From NCBI RefSeq assembly GCF_002872475.1, contig NZ_CP025682.1, positions 124,001-188,000 of the forward strand: 64,000 bases of DNA, given 5' to 3'. Shown piece after piece: positions 42,601-50,482 of the stretch (position 1 is the stretch's first letter; every line of letters begins with the position of its first letter). Source of the stretch: Pseudazoarcus pumilus (GTDB taxonomy: Bacteria > Pseudomonadota > Gammaproteobacteria > Burkholderiales > Rhodocyclaceae). The notes beneath the pieces were generated by a model. That model was not told where the DNA came from, did not search any database, and saw only the letters and a program-made list of their open reading frames with translations. The translations under genes and the position numbers were made by a program.

Positions 42601-43620
42601 ATGAATCCGATGTTGAAAGCCGGCCTCGCGCTGTTGGCGAGTCTGGCCGTGAGTGTGGCGCAGGCCGAGCTGCGCCAGTTCGAAATGACCATCGAGGAGA
42701 TCGAGGTCGAGGTCGCCCCCAACTTCAAGGCCAAGGCCTGGGGCTTCAACGGGCAGGTCCCGGGGCCGCTGATCCACGTCCGCGAAGGCGACGAGGTCGA
42801 GGTCACCGTGCACAACCTGACCGGTCTGAGCCATACCGTGCATTGGCACGGCATGTTCCAGACCGGCACCTGGCAGTCCGACGGCGTGCCGCACGTCACC
42901 CAGCACGCCATCGAGCCGGGTGACAGCTACACCTACCGCTTCGTCGCCGACAAGGTCGGCTCACTGTGGTACCACTGCCACGTCAACGTGAATGAACATG
43001 TCGGCATCCGCGGCATGTGGGGTCCGCTCATCGTCGAGCCCAAGGCGCCATCCGAACTCGAGCAGCAGGTCACCCATGACGCGCTGCTGATGTTCTCGGG
43101 ATGGTCCGAGAAGTATGCCGACGCCTTCGGCGACGGTCCGCGCCCGGGCGAGCACCTGAACTACTACTCCATCAACGGCAAGTCCTTTCCGATGTCGCAG
43201 CCCATTCGCGTGCGCAAGGGCGACGTGCTGCGCCTGCGACTGTTCGCCGCGACCGTTCCGGTGGCCTTTCATCTGCACGGACATGACATGCTGGTCACGC
43301 ACAAGGACGGCAAGCCGCTGCCCGCGCCCTACGAGGTGGACGTCGTGCCGATGCAGCCGGGCGAGCGCGTGGACGTGATCGTGCGCATGAACAACCCCGG
43401 TCTCTGGATGACGCATGACCACATCGACCACCACACCACCAACAACGGTCGCGAGCACGGTGGCTCGATGCTGGTTGTCGAATACGAGGAGATCGAAAAG
43501 CCCGACTGGTACGACTGGAAGGATATCGAGTACCGGCCAGACTTCTACATGATCGAATCGATGCGAAAACCGCATGGTCTGCACGACAAGGATGTGCACC
43601 GCGGCCGTCCGCTGATGTAG
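42601..43620 (+). CDS. Two-domain multicopper oxidase (small laccase type, NcgA-like)
   Basis: 339-residue secreted copper oxidase with a signal peptide to about residue 22. All four His-rich copper motifs of two-domain laccases are present: HTVHWHG, WYHCHVNVNEH...GMWG (type 1 Cys/His/Met in domain 1), FHLHGHDM, and THDHIDHH. The C-terminal ~40 residues are acidic/aromatic. It matches the blue copper oxidase encoded beside nirK in Nitrosomonas europaea (ncgA), which contributes to nitrite tolerance. The ATG at 42601 follows GAGGAAA. It is last in the operon and followed by a strong GC hairpin. Confidence 0.88.
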   Translation: MNPMLKAGLALLASLAVSVAQAELRQFEMTIEEIEVEVAPNFKAKAWGFNGQVPGPLIHVREGDEVEVTVHNLTGLSHTVHWHGMFQTGTWQSDGVPHVTQHAIEPGDSYTYRFVADKVGSLWYHCHVNVNEHVGIRGMWGPLIVEPKAPSELEQQVTHDALLMFSGWSEKYADAFGDGPRPGEHLNYYSINGKSFPMSQPIRVRKGDVLRLRLFAATVPVAFHLHGHDMLVTHKDGKPLPAPYEVDVVPMQPGERVDVIVRMNNPGLWMTHDHIDHHTTNNGREHGGSMLVVEYEEIEKPDWYDWKDIEYRPDFYMIESMRKPHGLHDKDVHRGRPLM

Positions 43621-43639
43621 ACAGGGTCGAAAGCCCTGC

Positions 43640-43672
43640 GCGCGGCCCCGTTGCGGATCGACGGGGCCGCGC
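43640..43672. terminator. GC-rich hairpin between convergent multicopper oxidase and chemoreceptor genes
   Basis: A perfect 12-bp stem GCGCGGCCCCGT / ACGGGGCCGCGC with a 9-nt loop. There is no T tract on either strand, so it may block exonucleases or act bidirectionally rather than as a classical terminator. Confidence 0.55.
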
Positions 43673-43694
43673 CGCGTGCACCGCGCGTTGGCCT

Positions 43695-44810
43695 TCAGTC
43701 GCGTGCGGGTGCGCGCCACTCGAGGCATTCGAGCATGCGCGCGATGCCGTCCATGACCGTGCGGTTGGCCTCTTCCATCGCCGCCAGCGCCTGCAGCGCG
43801 CGCTCGCGTTCGCCAGCGTAGTGATGCTGTAGGGCGCTGCAGGCGCGTTCATGCACGGCCTGGTGTGGGCGCTCCAGCGCCGCATAGCCGGGCAGACGGG
43901 CAAAGCGTGCCTTGCCGTCGCCGTCGTAATACCACTGGCCCAGGCGGCATTCGGTGTCGTCGGGCAACTCGTCCGGGCGGATCTGAGACACCCCCAGCAA
44001 TACCTTGTACACCGCCAGCTTCAGTCCCAGCTCTTCGAGGTTGGCCAATTCCACGTTGGCCAGCAGCGCCGCACCGCTGACGGCGTGCTGCATGTGCTGC
44101 GACAGCGATTCCATGTGCTCCATGCTGTGCATGGCGCGCTCGCTCTCCTCGGCGTGGCGATGTGCGTCGGCGGCGCCGCGCTGCATGGTCTCGCGCGCCA
44201 TTTCGGTCTCGTTGCGGATGCCGTCGACCAGGTCGCCGATCTCGGCGGTGGCCGCGCCGGTGCGCTCGGCCAGCTTGCGCACCTCGTCGGCGACCACCGC
44301 AAAGCCGCGTCCGGCTTCGCCGGCGCGCGCGGCCTCGATGGCCGCATTGAGCGCGAGCAGATTGGTCTGGTCGGCGACCTCGCGGATCAGCTTGACGATG
44401 CCCTCGATCTCGCCGGCGCGCCGGTGCAGGGTCTCGATATTGCCGGCCGCGTCCTCGACGGTGGAGCACAGCGCGCGCAGGTTGCCGGTGATGTGTTCGA
44501 AGGCGCCGCGGTTCTCGTCGGCCAGCGTGGCGGCCTCGACTGCGACGGCGCGCTCCTCGTTGAGCGTGGTGGCAAGGTCGCGGAAGGAACCACTGACGCC
44601 GTCGAGCGAACCGCCGAAGGCGTCGAGATTGCGGCTGACTTCGGTCAGCGCGTCGCGCTCGGCGGACAGCGCGTCGCGTTCGCTGCGGATCGCGTCGCAT
44701 TCGTCGCGCAGTGCGGCGAGGCGAGCCTTGAGTTCGGCATTTTCCGCAATCAACGTGGCCTGCGCGGCGGCATCGCGCTCACGCTGGCTGCGGCTCATCA
44801 CTGCAAACAT
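43695..44810 (-). CDS. Soluble methyl-accepting chemotaxis protein with C-terminal CZB domain
   Basis: 371 residues with no membrane segment. A coiled coil (residues about 10-60) is followed by the signalling hairpin tip [43 protein letters not shown], the universal chemoreceptor kinase-contact motif. A C-terminal CZB zinc-binding domain has [23 protein letters not shown] and [10 protein letters not shown] normally uses three His and one Cys; here the first His position aligns with Glu (ELGLKLAVY). Proteins of this kind sense zinc or hypochlorous acid. An internally deleted paralogue lies at 45854-46066. Confidence 0.87.
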   Translation of the reverse strand: MFAVMSRSQRERDAAAQATLIAENAELKARLAALRDECDAIRSERDALSAERDALTEVSRNLDAFGGSLDGVSGSFRDLATTLNEERAVAVEAATLADENRGAFEHITGNLRALCSTVEDAAGNIETLHRRAGEIEGIVKLIREVADQTNLLALNAAIEAARAGEAGRGFAVVADEVRKLAERTGAATAEIGDLVDGIRNETEMARETMQRGAADAHRHAEESERAMHSMEHMESLSQHMQHAVSGAALLANVELANLEELGLKLAVYKVLLGVSQIRPDELPDDTECRLGQWYYDGDGKARFARLPGYAALERPHQAVHERACSALQHHYAGERERALQALAAMEEANRTVMDGIARMLECLEWRAPARD

Positions 44811-44933
44811 CCTGGGTCTCCGGAGCGGGGTAGTAGTCGAGTAGTTTACTCAGCTATTCGCCGCTGGCCTTGACCCGCCTCAAGTGATCTCCGCACTCCC
44901 CAAAGGAGTGGCGATGGCCGTCGTCCGCAAGAT

Positions 44934-45833
44934 TCAGGGTTCGATCGCGAGACCGAGCAGCGGCTCGCCGTCGCCGATGGTGCCGATGAGCATCGCGCGA
45001 CCCAGGTCGAGGTTGACGCGGTACAGCTCGGTCTTGTCGCCGCCCTCGACACGCAGCGCCGCCAGCGCGGTGTTGTTGATGTCGGAGATATCGAAGGACG
45101 CTTCGTCCAGCGCGCCGGTGCCCAGATCGCCGATCGTGTTCAGCACCCCCAGGTTGGGCGATACCGGCGGTTCGGTGCCTTCACGCGTGCCCTGGATCGC
45201 GAGCGTGCCGCGCTCCCGGTCGATCGCGAAGTTGGTGGTCAGCTTCTCGTCGTCCGGGTTGTAGGTATAGGCCGCGGCCGACACGCTGGGCTCCTGTCCG
45301 ATGAAGCGGTCGTTGAAGGCGTATCGCAGGCTGCGATCGGCCTGGAAGCCTTCACGGTCGGGATCGAAATCCACGGCTTCGCCGGTTTCCGGATGCAGGC
45401 GCAGGTTCAGCCCGGTCTCGGCGACCACGCGGACGCGGTCGGCCGCCGGATTGAAGTCGAAGCCGAGCGGGCCTTCCGGCAGATCCAGCGGGAGCTTGCC
45501 GTCGCCCACCCGGGACAGTGCTCCGCTTTTCGGGTCCACGGTGTAGAGCTGACCACGCGCGCCGAGCGCGTACATGACGCCGTGAGCGACCCGGTAGTCG
45601 ATGCCGCGCAACGTATCCCCGTCGGCCAATCCGGTGACCTGCACACGTTCGAGCACCTTGTCCGGCTCGGCCGGATCGAAGCGGATCAGCTCGTGCTTGG
45701 CGGTCAGCGCATAGACGCTGCTCGGCGCCTTGGACAAAGCCATCAAAGCCGGGGTCTGGGCCACGGCGCCGGTACCGGGCAGGGCCAGCAGGGCCGTGCC
45801 GAGGCACAACGCGGTAAGGATTTGCTTGTTCAT
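44934..45833 (-). CDS. DUF4394-domain secreted beta-propeller-like protein
   Basis: 299-residue protein with a signal peptide (residues 1 to about 25). Repeated short strand motifs (VYALTAKHELIRFDP, MYALGARGQLYTVDPKSG, GFDFNPAADRVRVV, LRLHPETGEAVDFDPD) match DUF4394, a propeller-like family whose function is unknown. The GFDFNPAADRVRVVAETGLNLRL segment is the family hallmark. It is flanked by the chemoreceptor gene and its short relative, all on the minus strand. Confidence 0.82.
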   Translation of the reverse strand: MNKQILTALCLGTALLALPGTGAVAQTPALMALSKAPSSVYALTAKHELIRFDPAEPDKVLERVQVTGLADGDTLRGIDYRVAHGVMYALGARGQLYTVDPKSGALSRVGDGKLPLDLPEGPLGFDFNPAADRVRVVAETGLNLRLHPETGEAVDFDPDREGFQADRSLRYAFNDRFIGQEPSVSAAAYTYNPDDEKLTTNFAIDRERGTLAIQGTREGTEPPVSPNLGVLNTIGDLGTGALDEASFDISDINNTALAALRVEGGDKTELYRVNLDLGRAMLIGTIGDGEPLLGLAIEP

Positions 45834-45853
45834 GCGCCGCTCCTGTCCGGGGT

Positions 45854-46066
45854 TCAAGCCTTCGATCTTAACATCGGCTCGTCGCTGCCCCGATTGATCG
45901 GCCGTGCGCCGCGATGCGTCGTGGCACGCGCGTAGTCGTCGCGCACGTCGGTGCCGATGCATTCGAGCACCTGTGCGATGCCTGCCATCGTCGCCCGTTC
46001 CTGCAGCGCGCGTTCGCTGTCGTCGGCATCGTGTTCGCGCTGGCTGCGGCTCGAGACTGCAAGCAT
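45854..46066 (-). pseudogene. Internally deleted chemoreceptor remnant
   Basis: A 70-codon open frame, MLAVSSRSQREHDADDSERA..., whose first ~16 residues match the start of the CZB chemoreceptor ([16 protein letters not shown]). The next ~25 (ERALQERATMAGIAQVLECI) match that protein's extreme C-terminus ([29 protein letters not shown]). Roughly 330 residues of coiled coil, signalling tip and CZB are missing in frame. The DNA around its start (CGCTGGCTGCGGCTC) is also nearly identical to the receptor gene. The last ~30 codons are unrelated. It could still encode a short peptide. Confidence 0.6.
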
Positions 46067-46137
46067 CTCGGGAGCCTCCGGCTCGGGATCACGGTCGAAT
46101 GAGTTGCCTGACCATGCAGACCCTGCCTCGACCGCGC

Positions 46138-47385
46138 TCAGGCCCGTGCCGATTCCTTTCTGCGCTCCGGCAGGATCTGGTTGAGCACGATCGCCAGCAG
46201 CCCGCACAGGCCCACGCCCTGCAGCGTGATGCCGTCGAAGTTGAGCGCCAACCCGCCCACGCCGGCCACCAGGATCGACGACACGATCACCAGATTGCGC
46301 GCCTCGTCCAGATTCACACGCGCGTTGATCAGCGTCTTCAGCCCCACGCTGGCCACCGAGCCGAACAGCAGCAGCATGATGCCGCCCATCACCGGCACCG
46401 GAATGGTCGCCAGCAGCGCGTTGAACTTGCCGACAAAGGCCATGGCAATGGCGAAGATCGCCGCCCAGGTCATGATCGCCGGGTTGAAGTTGCGCGTCAG
46501 CGTCACCGCGCCGGTGACTTCCGAATAGGTCGTGATCGGCGGCCCGCCGACCGAGCCGGCAAACAGCACTCCCAGCCCGTCGCCGGCCAGCGTGCGGTGC
46601 AGGCCGGGGCTCTTGGTGTAGTCCTTGCCGGTGACGCCGCCAATAGCAATCACGTCGCCCACATGCTCGATGGCCGGCGCGATGGCTACCGGCAGCATGA
46701 ACAGGATGGCGGCCAGCTCGAAGGTGGGCGTGGTGAAGGTGGGTAGCGCAAACCACGGCGCTGCGGCCACCGCGCCGAAATCCACCAGCCCGAACAACAC
46801 CGCCGCAACATAGCCGGCCGCCACGCCGGAGAGAATCGGCAGCAGCCGCAGCAGCCCGTGCGCAAACACCGCCACCGCCACCGTGGTGCCGAAGGAGATC
46901 GCCGCCACGATCAGCGCCGTGCCATACGGCACTAGCTCGGCCGCGCCGTCGCCGGTGCGCCCCATCGCCATGTTCACCCCCACCGCCGCCAGCGACAGGC
47001 CGATGATCATGATCACCGGCCCGATCACCACCGGCGGCATGAAGCGATGCACGATGTCCGCGCCGCGCTTCCACACCACCCCCGCCAGCGCGAAGTAGGC
47101 CAGGCTCACGCAGGCCAGCGCCCCCATCGTCGCCGACAGCCCCCACGTCTGCATGCTGAAGATGATCGGCGCGATGAAGGCGAAGCTCGACCCCAGAAAG
47201 ATCGGCACCTCGCGCCGCGTGATCCACTGGAACAACAGCGTGCCAACGCCCGCGCCCAGCAGCGCCATGCTCGGGTTGAGCCCGGTCAGCAGCGGCACCA
47301 GCACCAGCGCGCCGAAAGCCACGAACAGGATCTGCCCGCCCGCAATGGCCTGACGCCACACGGGTTCTTTCGGCGATTCACTCAT
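46138..47385 (-). CDS. uraA: Uracil/xanthine permease (NCS2 family)
   Basis: 415-residue inner-membrane nucleobase:H+ symporter with about 14 hydrophobic segments. Signatures are the N-terminal AGGQILFVAFGALVLVPLLTGLNPSMALLGAG, the central PVAIAPAIEHVGDVIAIGG (the substrate-contacting Glu region) and GSVGGPPITTYSEVTGAVTLT. The start is the ATG at 47383-47385, with GGAG about 8 nt upstream. It lies downstream of upp in the same direction, the usual uracil uptake and salvage pair. Uracil specificity is inferred from that pairing. Confidence 0.9.
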   Translation of the reverse strand: MSESPKEPVWRQAIAGGQILFVAFGALVLVPLLTGLNPSMALLGAGVGTLLFQWITRREVPIFLGSSFAFIAPIIFSMQTWGLSATMGALACVSLAYFALAGVVWKRGADIVHRFMPPVVIGPVIMIIGLSLAAVGVNMAMGRTGDGAAELVPYGTALIVAAISFGTTVAVAVFAHGLLRLLPILSGVAAGYVAAVLFGLVDFGAVAAAPWFALPTFTTPTFELAAILFMLPVAIAPAIEHVGDVIAIGGVTGKDYTKSPGLHRTLAGDGLGVLFAGSVGGPPITTYSEVTGAVTLTRNFNPAIMTWAAIFAIAMAFVGKFNALLATIPVPVMGGIMLLLFGSVASVGLKTLINARVNLDEARNLVIVSSILVAGVGGLALNFDGITLQGVGLCGLLAIVLNQILPERRKESARA

Positions 47386-47468
47386 GCATTTTCTCCGCAA
47401 GCCCGCGCGGGGCGTGGTTGGGGTGGTTTGGTGTTAAGGAAGCGCTGATCCATCAAGACGCGGATTTC

Positions 47469-47524
47469 GTGGGAGCGGCTTCAGCCGCGAATACCGGCCG
47501 TTTCGCGGCTGAAGCCGCTCCCAC
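47469..47524. repeat. REPIN-like inverted repeat between upp and uraA
   Basis: Two 23-nt arms in perfect inverted orientation, beginning GTGGGAGCGGCTTCAGCC (47469) and ending GGCTGAAGCCGCTCCCAC (47524), enclose 10 nt. This is the classic dispersed REP palindrome also known from Pseudomonas and Rhodocyclales. It sits in the 168-bp upp-uraA gap and would form a stable mRNA hairpin that could lower uraA expression. Confidence 0.8.
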
Positions 47525-47553
47525 AAGACACCGGGCCTGGTGCTTCAACTGCC

Positions 47554-48186
47554 TCAGCCCAGCTTGGTCCCGAAAATCTTGTCCCCGGCATCGCCGAGGC
47601 CCGGAATGATGTAGCCCTGCTCGTTCAGGTGGCTGTCGACGCTGGCGGTGAATATCTCCACGTCCGGGTGCCGCTCCGCCATCAGCGCAATGCCCTCCGG
47701 CGCCGCCACCAGCACCAGCGCGCGAATCTGCCCGCAGCCCTTGCGCTTGAGCATGTCGCAGGTCGCCACCAGCGATCCGCCGGTGGCCAGCATCGGGTCG
47801 ATGATCAGCGCCATGCGCTCGCCCAGATGCCCCACAAACTTCTCGAAATACGGCGCCGGCTGCAGCGTCTCCTCGTTGCGCGCAATGCCCACCACGCTCA
47901 CCTTGGCGCTCGGAATCATGTCCAATACGCCGTCCAGCATGCCCAGCCCGGCACGCAGGATCGGCACCACCGTCACCTTCTTGCCCTTGATCTGATCCAC
48001 CTCCACCGGCCCCGCCCAGCCCTGCAGCGTAACGGTCTCCAGCTCGAAATCCTTGCACGCCTCATAGGCCAGCAACCGGCCCAACTCGGCCGTCAGTTCG
48101 CGGAATTTCTTGGTGGAGATGTCGCCCTCGCGCATCAGGCCGATCTTGTGGCGGACGAGCGGGTGGCGGATTTCGTGAATGGGCAT
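47554..48186 (-). CDS. upp: Uracil phosphoribosyltransferase
   Basis: 210-residue salvage enzyme: uracil plus PRPP gives UMP. It starts [19 protein letters not shown], has the [24 protein letters not shown] segment, the PRPP loop [11 protein letters not shown], and the C-terminal [17 protein letters not shown] that binds uracil. The length is standard from this start; 13 further in-frame codons upstream are not conserved. It precedes uraA in the same transcript direction, with a REPIN-like hairpin between. Confidence 0.97.
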   Translation of the reverse strand: MPIHEIRHPLVRHKIGLMREGDISTKKFRELTAELGRLLAYEACKDFELETVTLQGWAGPVEVDQIKGKKVTVVPILRAGLGMLDGVLDMIPSAKVSVVGIARNEETLQPAPYFEKFVGHLGERMALIIDPMLATGGSLVATCDMLKRKGCGQIRALVLVAAPEGIALMAERHPDVEIFTASVDSHLNEQGYIIPGLGDAGDKIFGTKLG

Positions 48187-48365
48187 GGCGTGGCCGTCGG
48201 CAGTGTGAGCGCGCGAAGTGTACACCGAGCTGCGGGCTTGCTGGCTGCGGCAATATTCACGTCCATCTCCTGGCCATCAGCAACTTCCGGCGACGGGCTT
48301 CAGCGCGCCGGCCAAGGCCGATATCTCTGCACCAATCCGGCCACACATGATGCTGGACGGTGTAG

Positions 48366-48394
48366 TTGCGGGGCTGTACAGTTACACGTACATA
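48366..48394 (+). promoter_or_regulatory. yefM-yoeB promoter with overlapping YefM operator
   Basis: TTGCGG (48366-48371), 17-bp spacer, TACATA (48389-48394). Within it lie TGTACA (48375-48380) and CGTACA (48387-48392), whose centres are 12 bp apart. That is the core hexamer and spacing described for the autoregulatory YefM-YoeB operator. The ATG follows 15 nt later. Confidence 0.65.
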
Positions 48395-48408
48395 TCCGGA
48401 GACGCATC

Positions 48409-48660
48409 ATGGACGCCATCACCTACACCACCGCCCGCGCGAATCTCGCCAACACCATGGATCGCGTCTGTGAAGACCACGAGCCGCTCATCATCACCCG
48501 CAACGGCGAACAGTCCGTGGTCATGCTCTCGCTTGAGGACTACAAGGCGCTCGAAGAAACCGCCTACCTGCTGCGCACCCCGGCCAACGCCCGCCGTCTG
48601 CTCGCCTCCGTTGCGCAACTCGATGGCGGCAAGGGCGCGGAGCGGACGCTCGCCGAATGA
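48409..48660 (+). CDS. yefM: Antitoxin YefM (Phd/YefM family)
   Basis: 83-residue antitoxin: [56 protein letters not shown] is the canonical YefM sequence. The N-terminal half dimerises and binds the operator; the C-terminal tail neutralises YoeB. GGAG lies just before the start. Overlaps yoeB by 4 nt. Confidence 0.95.
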   Translation: MDAITYTTARANLANTMDRVCEDHEPLIITRNGEQSVVMLSLEDYKALEETAYLLRTPANARRLLASVAQLDGGKGAERTLAE

Positions 48661-48911
48661 AGCTGGTCTTCTCCGACCAGGCCTGGGAAGACTATCTCCA
48701 CTGGCAGAAGCACGACCGCAAGATGGTCGAGCGCATCAACCGCCTCATCCGCGAAATCCAGCGCACCCCGCACGAAGGCATCGGCAAACCCGAACCGCTC
48801 AAGCATGCGCTGGCTGGCTGGTGGTCCCGCCGCATCGACGACGAGCACCGCATCGTGTATCGCGTGGAGGGCGATGCGGTGCAGATTGCGCAGTTGCGGT
48901 TTCACTACTGA
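48657..48911 (+). CDS. yoeB: Toxin YoeB (ribosome-dependent mRNA interferase)
   Basis: 84-residue RelE-superfamily toxin, [34 protein letters not shown], ending [20 protein letters not shown]. The catalytic residues expected of YoeB (a central Glu, Arg in [15 protein letters not shown] and the C-terminal HY) are present, so it looks intact. It cleaves mRNA in the ribosomal A site. Translational coupling to yefM is by ATGA. Confidence 0.95.
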   Translation: MKLVFSDQAWEDYLHWQKHDRKMVERINRLIREIQRTPHEGIGKPEPLKHALAGWWSRRIDDEHRIVYRVEGDAVQIAQLRFHY

Positions 48912-49046
48912 GAAGGTTCACGGAGTCAGGCATCCCCTGTTTCCCTGAGAGCGTCTGCTTGATGTGGTCGCCGCGATTGACTGCTGCCGGTCACGAGCGG
49001 GCAAAGGGACCAGTTTCCGAGACCGAACATACGATGACGAGGTAAT

Positions 49047-49061
49047 TGGGGTCAGACCCCA
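49047..49061. repeat. TGGGGTCAGACCCCA palindrome, REP-type motif
   Basis: A perfect 15-bp palindrome around a central A, in the 233-bp yoeB-higA gap. The same motif is familiar at the edges of RAYT (Y1 transposase)-associated repeats in betaproteobacteria; no transposase gene is present here. A second short hairpin (CCGGC-TAAA-GCCGG, 49129-49142) lies just past higA. Confidence 0.55.
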
Positions 49062-49144
49062 TGTCACCGCCGTTTTGCCGCACGACCCACCTTTCCACCG
49101 GTTGCTCCGCCGTGAGGGCGATCCGTCGCCGGCTAAAGCCGGAG

Positions 49145-49438
49145 TTAGGCCGCGGCCAACTTGAGCTTTCCAACCCTTTGCAAGTCGACGCTCTGCCGCG
49201 CGAGCCACAGATCGTACGTGTCCTGCATGGCGAGCCAGCTCTCGGGGCTACGGCCAATAGCCTTGGACAGGCGGAGCGCCATTTCAGGCGTGACCCGGCT
49301 GGAGCCCTTCAGCACACGACTAAGAGTAGAAGCGGCCACGTCCAGCTTGTCCGCAAGCTCCCTGCCGCTGATGCCATTGGGCTCGAGATAGATGTCGGTG
49401 ATGAACTCACCAGGGTGAGGAGGATTGTGCATAGCCAT
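49145..49438 (-). CDS. higA: Antitoxin HigA
   Basis: 97-residue XRE-type helix-turn-helix antitoxin: NPPHPGEFITDIYLEPNGISGRELADKLDVAASTLSRVLKG is the HigA/VapI signature, with PEMALRLSKAIGRSPESWLAMQDTYDLWLAR after it. It neutralises HigB and autoregulates. The ATG shares a base with the higB stop (TAATG), so the toxin gene comes first, as is usual for hig modules. Confidence 0.94.
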   Translation of the reverse strand: MAMHNPPHPGEFITDIYLEPNGISGRELADKLDVAASTLSRVLKGSSRVTPEMALRLSKAIGRSPESWLAMQDTYDLWLARQSVDLQRVGKLKLAAA

Positions 49439-49716
49439 TAGTGATAGTCCTCGTAGTCCAGAACATAGGCGTTTCCGTCTTTGAACTCGAACGTCACGCG
49501 CCAGTTGCCGTTGACCGTAATAGACCAACGCCCTCGTAGCTCACCTTTAAGCGGGTGAAGGCGAAACCCGGGGATATCCATATCGTCGATCGACTGGGCA
49601 GTGTCCAAGGCGGCCAGTTGCATCCGGAGCCGCTTGGCATGGCTGGCCTGAACGCCCGAGGCGCTTCCTGTCTCAAAGAGACGGCGAAGTCCTTTGTGCC
49701 GGAACGTCTTGATCAT
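49438..49716 (-). CDS. higB: Toxin HigB (RelE superfamily mRNA interferase)
   Basis: 92-residue HigB toxin: MIKTFRHKGLRRLFETG at the start and RGRWSITVNGNWRVTFEFKDGNAYVLDYEDYH at the end are typical. It degrades mRNA on the ribosome. It lies upstream of higA and has its own promoter in the 52-bp gap to the neighbouring vapC. Confidence 0.94.
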   Translation of the reverse strand: MIKTFRHKGLRRLFETGSASGVQASHAKRLRMQLAALDTAQSIDDMDIPGFRLHPLKGELRGRWSITVNGNWRVTFEFKDGNAYVLDYEDYH

Positions 49717-49722
49717 GCCGGC

Positions 49723-49751
49723 AGCGTACCATGTTGCGCAACACGCAACAA
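49723..49751 (-). promoter_or_regulatory. higBA promoter with internal palindrome
   Basis: Minus-strand TTGTTG (49746-49751) and TACGCT (49723-49728) are 17 bp apart. The spacer contains the perfect 12-bp palindrome TGTTGCGCAACA (49732-49743), a likely HigA operator, 16 nt before the higB ATG. The TTGC core is repeated once more towards the -35. Confidence 0.5.
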
Positions 49752-49768
49752 GCGGCCCAAGTCGAACG

Positions 49769-50164
49769 TCACGCAGTAACGAGAATCCGCGCCCTGTGGG
49801 GAAACGCGCTCGCCAGCTTTCGATCCGCCGTTACGAATTCCTGATCGAGAAACTCCGCCAGGGCCACGTACTCGCAGTCATACGCCGAGCAACCGCTTTC
49901 CTTGCAGAGGCGGAGAACGGCGGGGGTTTCGACTTCATACTCCTCGCCGGCGATGAGGTCGGCAGCGCGCTGAAACAGATCGAGCGCGTCATGCAGTTCG
50001 ATCTGCCCGGTTCGTACGTAGGTCGCCAGGATGTTGCGCAACTCGCTGCGCCACAGGCGTGGCGCGGCCCAGATTGGGTCCGACTCGAGCAGGTGTTCGG
50101 CTCTGGTGGTGAACCTCCCGGGAATGAGGAGGTAGGCGATGACGTTGACGTCGACGACGATCAT
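49769..50164 (-). CDS. vapC: PIN-domain toxin VapC (first of two)
   Basis: 131-residue PIN-domain ribonuclease: MIVVDVNVIAYLL carries the first catalytic Asp, SELRN the conserved Glu, and SAYDCEYVALAEFLDQEFVTADRKL the remaining acidic residues. The Mg-dependent active site looks intact. It overlaps its antitoxin gene by 4 nt. It is only distantly similar to the second PIN toxin at 50483, so this is not a recent duplication. Confidence 0.92.
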   Translation of the reverse strand: MIVVDVNVIAYLLIPGRFTTRAEHLLESDPIWAAPRLWRSELRNILATYVRTGQIELHDALDLFQRAADLIAGEEYEVETPAVLRLCKESGCSAYDCEYVALAEFLDQEFVTADRKLASAFPHRARILVTA

Positions 50165-50406
50165 GCGCGCCCCTCGCGCTTGATCCGGTCGATCTCGGCG
50201 TGGTCGAACTCCGCTTGCTTGAGGCGCGCGCGCGCGGCGCGAATGACCGCGAGTTGATCCTGCGCGGAGACGCGTCGAGTGAGAACGCGAGCCTCCAGAA
50301 TCGCGATGATCTCGCTGTTCAGGCTGCGGTGATTCGCGATGGCCGCCGCTTTGAGGCGCTCATGGATTTCGTCGGGGACGCCCTTCAGGGTCAGGTTCGC
50401 AGGCAT
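50161..50406 (-). CDS. FitA/Arc-type ribbon-helix-helix antitoxin (partner of VapC at 49769)
   Basis: 81 residues beginning MPANLTLKGVPDEIHERLKAAAIANHRSLNSEIIAILEARVL, a ribbon-helix-helix DNA-binding domain of the FitA type. A charged C-terminal tail (AEIDRIKREGRA) should wrap the toxin. The ATG at 50404-50406 is chosen over an upstream GTG that adds three residues. Confidence 0.9.
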   Translation of the reverse strand: MPANLTLKGVPDEIHERLKAAAIANHRSLNSEIIAILEARVLTRRVSAQDQLAVIRAARARLKQAEFDHAEIDRIKREGRA

Positions 50407-50428
50407 GGTTGGCACTTCGTTTCAAGAT

Positions 50429-50463
50429 GGAACCATTATGGTTCCGTTGCGGAGGCTTCGCAA
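50429..50463 (-). promoter_or_regulatory. Promoter and palindromic operator of the first vapBC operon
   Basis: Minus-strand TTGCGA (50458-50463) and CATAAT (50435-50440) are 17 bp apart. A perfect 17-bp palindrome, GGAACCATTATGGTTCC (50429-50445), covers the -10, an ideal place for autorepression. It starts 23 nt before the antitoxin ATG. Confidence 0.65.
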
Positions 50464-50482
50464 TGCAGCCGACACTGCGCCG

